Shown here: positions 63,054 through 64,000 of the stretch, in pieces | Position numbering within the stretch: position 1 is the first letter of the stretch | How the letters are laid out: each line of letters starts with the position of its first letter | NCBI GenBank assembly: GCA_036872755.1 | Contig: JAVHNS010000002.1 | Location: forward strand, 496,001-560,000 | Source of the DNA: Orbilia blumenaviensis | Lineage: Eukaryota > Ascomycota > Orbiliomycetes > Orbiliales > Orbiliaceae | Length of the DNA stretch: 64,000 bases | Direction of reading: 5' to 3' | Notes under the pieces: generated by a model | Databases searched by the model: none | What the model was told of the DNA's origin: nothing | Seen by the model: the letters and a program-made list of their open reading frames with translations, nothing else | Position numbers and translations under genes: made by a program

Positions 63054-64000
63054 AACACGCCCTGATTATGCCGACGACGTTTCCATTACTTCCTTTCGAT
63101 TTTCCTTCTTCCTTGTATAAATTATTATATTGAACGCCCGTCAAAAGCCGACAACGCTCTTCAATGCGTCATTTTGCGATATGGCGATACCTATTTCTCA
63201 ACATCGGAGTCCGCGATCCACTCTCTTCGGATAGAGAACAACCTCAATTCGCGTCCATAGCTCCCTCGACCTCTATCACACCCTTTCGGTCACCATGGCC
63301 GACATCCCTAATGTGTTTCTCAAAACCTCAGCGAATGATGATACAGCCTTGAATGTTCTTATATGCGTCTTCATTTCTTTTTTCCAGTCCAGTATTATGG
63401 GTCGCAAAAAAAATCAAGAAAAAAAGATATGGGAGCCAAAAAGTAAAGCAATGGTGGACCACGAAATTCTGTTTCGTATTTTTCTTTCTTTCTTTCCTTT
63501 CCTTTCGACATACAAGTTTTACTACTTCTTATTAATTTCTTACGACACCCTCCTCCGGCGTCCCCCTCCACATCCGAAGCCTCTGCGTATCTATGCTGTG
63601 TCCTCCAAAAGATCTCCTGTATGCTTTTCCCGCCCTTCGTCAATTTCCGCCTCGGTGTCCTTATTCGGGAGTCTGTGGAATCCTTTGCGCATTTTGTACT
63701 TGTTTTTTGCTGTCCTGGCTTCGTTTTTCTTCGAGTTCTGTTATATTTTAAGATAGGTTAATCAAGTAACAAAAACAATTCAAAGGAAACATTCAATACA
63801 CGTAGCAGATGATTATACGAATCTACGATAGCTTGTGGGGTAATGGCACCCACCGTCTGTGTGAAGGGTGACCTGGATATATCAATTTGATATATATCTG
63901 ATACAATCGTTATCGATACAATGGGGATATACTGGTGTGGCTTATCGTTACACCCCGGTGCCGATTAATTCGCGTATGATTATCATACCTTATCAAAAAA
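63054..64000. other. 3' flank of the G-gamma gene to the window end
   Basis: Probably 3' UTR and intergenic sequence. The open frame at 63295-63756 is rich in Phe and Ser from T-rich sequence and has no recognisable content. Confidence 0.5.

Noticed and set aside
63295..63756. 153-codon frame downstream of the G-gamma gene as a separate gene
   Set aside because: Phe/Ser-rich translation of T-rich sequence, with no conserved motif; it fits 3' UTR or intergenic DNA.

Overview
The window is from the nuclear genome of a filamentous ascomycete (Pezizomycotina). Genes carry short introns (mostly 55-110 nt) with GT..AG ends and CTAAC-type branch points. The protein set is typical: fungal-type FACT subunit Pob3 without an HMG box, Zn2Cys6 regulators, a Dal5-type MFS carrier and a CaaX G-gamma. 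I cannot fix the class. No rRNA, CRISPR array or intact transposon was seen. Exon junctions below were worked out by hand from splice sites and reading-frame phase.

Layout. 1-3206 (-): cohesin SMC1, cut by the window edge. 3690-5353 (+): a Trm61-type tRNA m1A58 methyltransferase with a likely mitochondrial presequence. 6197-7765 (-): PH-domain protein. 7766-16648: almost 9 kb with no supportable gene. 16649-18782 (-): FACT subunit POB3. 19698-20641 (+): kinetochore NNF1. 21261-23434 (-): HSP90. 24631-28357 (-): a 13-exon gene joining a MACPF-like region to three H-type-lectin-like repeats. 28358-32087: no gene.

32088-42586 is the most interesting part. It looks like a compact catabolic cluster: a regulator with only the fungal_trans (middle homology) domain, a Dal5/TtuB-family MFS carrier, a short regulator with only a Zn2Cys6 domain, a D-glycerate 3-kinase and a tartrate/D-malate dehydrogenase. 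The carrier and the Zn2Cys6 gene share one divergent promoter; the kinase and the dehydrogenase share another. Both promoters hold a GCGG-N12-CCGC dyad and share an 11-base identical arm. The inferred route is uptake of tartrate, oxidative decarboxylation to D-glycerate, then phosphorylation to 3-phosphoglycerate for glycolysis.

43031-43651 (-): molybdenum-carrier/YpsA-like protein. 43891-43983 (+): intron-bearing tRNA-Ala(AGC)-like gene with mismatched stems. 45558-48322 (-): SEC23. 49315-50927 (-): NCBP3-like RNA-binding protein with repeated ELFP motifs. 52111-55945 (-): eIF3a. 56605-57364 (+): uncharacterised protein. 57365-62525: about 5 kb without an intact gene, with a possible decayed FAD-monooxygenase fragment. 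62526-63053 (+): heterotrimeric G-protein gamma subunit, followed by non-coding sequence to the end.
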